Assembly (NCBI GenBank): GCA_963848335.1
Contig: CAWKDD010000003.1
Location: forward strand, 620,001-684,000
Length of the DNA: 64,000 nucleotides
Reading direction: 5' to 3'
Source: Chersky-840 sp963848335
Lineage (GTDB): Bacteria; Actinomycetota; Acidimicrobiia; Acidimicrobiales; UBA8190
In this document: positions 63,148 to 64,000 of the stretch, in pieces
How positions within the stretch are numbered: position 1 is the stretch's first letter
Layout of the letters: each line of letters begins with the position of its first letter
The notes under the pieces: generated by a model
What the model saw: only the letters and a program-made list of their open reading frames with translations
What the model was told of the DNA's origin: nothing
Database searches by the model: none
Translations under genes and position numbers: made by a program

Positions 63148-63954
63148 TCAGGTCGGCCCGAGCACGTACGAGCCGTTCTCGGGATGGTGGTACCAGCCAC
63201 TCGCGGCCTGGGTCCCGCCGTCGACGTGGATGGTCTGTCCTGTCACGTAGCTCGACAGCGAGCCGGCCAGGAATACGGCAGCGCCCCCCATCTCGTCGAC
63301 GTGGCCGGGGCGGCCCATGGGGATGGTGAATCCGAAGCGCGCCTCGGCGCCGGGCGGCGCCACTGAAGCCATGCCTTCGGTCAGGGTGATGTCGGGAGCC
63401 AGGGCATTCACCCGAATGGCGTGGGGGGCGAGCTCGAGCGCGGCCGTCTTCGTAAAGTTGATGACGCCGGCTTTCGCCGCCGCATAGGCCGCATATCCGG
63501 GGGCTGCCCGCACACCCTCGATCGAGGTCACACTGATGATGCTCCCGCCGGAGCGGTTCTCCACCATCGTCCGGGCGACCCGCTGGGTACACAGCATCAC
63601 GTGCTTGAGATTGGCCCGGTACAGCGCATCCCAGCCGTTCTCGGACGTCTCGAGGATCGGCGACAGGAAGACACCTCCGGCGTTGTTCACCAGGATGGTC
63701 ACCGGCCCCATCTCCGCTGTCGTGCGGGCAAGTGCGTCATCGACCTCGCCTGAGTCGCGTGCATCGGTGGTCAGGCCCAGCCCGCCGACCTCCTCCGCTG
63801 CCGACGCTGCGGACTCCGCGTCGCGCTCCCAGATCGCCACCGAGGCGCCGAAGGCGGCCAGAGCGCGGGCGATTCCCCGGCCGATCCCCGCTCCTCCGCC
63901 GGTCACGACAGCCACCTTGTCGGTGAGCAGCACTGATGAAGGCTCCATGGACAC
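63148..63954 (-). CDS. SDR-family oxidoreductase
   Basis: 268-residue classical SDR. The cofactor motif is TGGGAGIGRGIARALAAFGA, then NNAGG, SVTSIEG with the catalytic Ser, YAAYAAAKAG with the YxxxK pair and a C-terminal VTGQTIHVDGGTQAASG. GTG 63954 is the first start; ATG 63948 is also possible. Both flanking SDR genes may belong to a degradation pathway that extends beyond the window. Confidence 0.92.
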   Translation of the reverse strand: MSMEPSSVLLTDKVAVVTGGGAGIGRGIARALAAFGASVAIWERDAESAASAAEEVGGLGLTTDARDSGEVDDALARTTAEMGPVTILVNNAGGVFLSPILETSENGWDALYRANLKHVMLCTQRVARTMVENRSGGSIISVTSIEGVRAAPGYAAYAAAKAGVINFTKTAALELAPHAIRVNALAPDITLTEGMASVAPPGAEARFGFTIPMGRPGHVDEMGGAAVFLAGSLSSYVTGQTIHVDGGTQAASGWYHHPENGSYVLGPT

Positions 63955-64000
63955 GACATCACCCGCCTTATAAGTTCGATCGGGACAGACTGACAGATCC

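Noticed and set aside
1..64000. tRNA, rRNA, CRISPR and insertion-sequence search by eye
   Set aside because: No cloverleaf-like T-loop, rRNA signature, regularly spaced repeats or transposase motif was recognised; a covariance search would be needed to be certain.

Overview
The window is GC-rich, densely coded DNA from an actinomycete-type bacterium. Supporting signs are DUF2510 (WYDNP...W and WYPPE) domains, an RskA-like anti-sigma factor, an Eis-like acetyltransferase, a MDMPI/TIGR03086-family enzyme, a Ku protein with a basic tail, and many genes that appear to be read from leaderless transcripts. The GYWM-x-GSDGGVFAFGDAGF repeat protein is of a kind common in Acidimicrobiia, so that class is my best but unproven guess. 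I saw no rRNA, tRNA, CRISPR array, phage or insertion sequence.

Layout, 0-24 kb. An ECF sigma/anti-sigma pair is followed by a ferritin-like gene running into tatABC. Ku converges on tatC. Next come an ABC-2 exporter (ATPase plus two permeases), an ArsR regulator with a palindromic operator and an ArsP-like permease, and a split-barrel flavoprotein next to a split-barrel/UbiA fusion. An Eis-like acetyltransferase, a secreted propeller-like protein, several small enzymes (ABM, VOC, alpha/beta hydrolase, CMD), a ROK sugar kinase coupled to a DUF1543 protein, a channel-like membrane protein, a secreted GH114 enzyme, a multi-pass GT-C-like protein, and a MarR/MFS efflux operon complete this part.

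24-48 kb. A group 2 sigma factor with a long leader, a HAD phosphatase, an amidohydrolase, and a gene-poor stretch with strong stem-loops (29.3-30.3 kb) come first. A TetR regulator follows, then a Tat-exported GH78 rhamnosidase coupled to a lipoprotein. An atypical response regulator precedes an IPT/propeller surface protein and a DUF2510 protein. Glucose-6-phosphate dehydrogenase, a class I glutamine amidotransferase, an XRE-cupin regulator with an M24 peptidase and an APC permease, and a decayed Clp_N/zinc-finger gene follow.

48-64 kb is rich in signalling: a CHASE-GGDEF-EAL protein, a second ABC-2 exporter, a DUF2510-cNMP protein with two DUF202 membrane proteins, a Ser/Thr kinase, and a second cNMP protein paired with a small membrane protein and facing a TMEM175-type channel. 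Secreted, Smr, MDMPI and two SDR genes close the window.

At least eleven reading-frame breaks in seven genes, concentrated in the first 7.6 kb, look like base-call errors more than gene decay, because coding character and family motifs continue on both sides of each break. The most interesting candidate for an undescribed system is the repeated pairing of DNA-binding-less cyclic-nucleotide sensor domains with small membrane proteins (53.1-54.3 kb and 59.5-61.1 kb).
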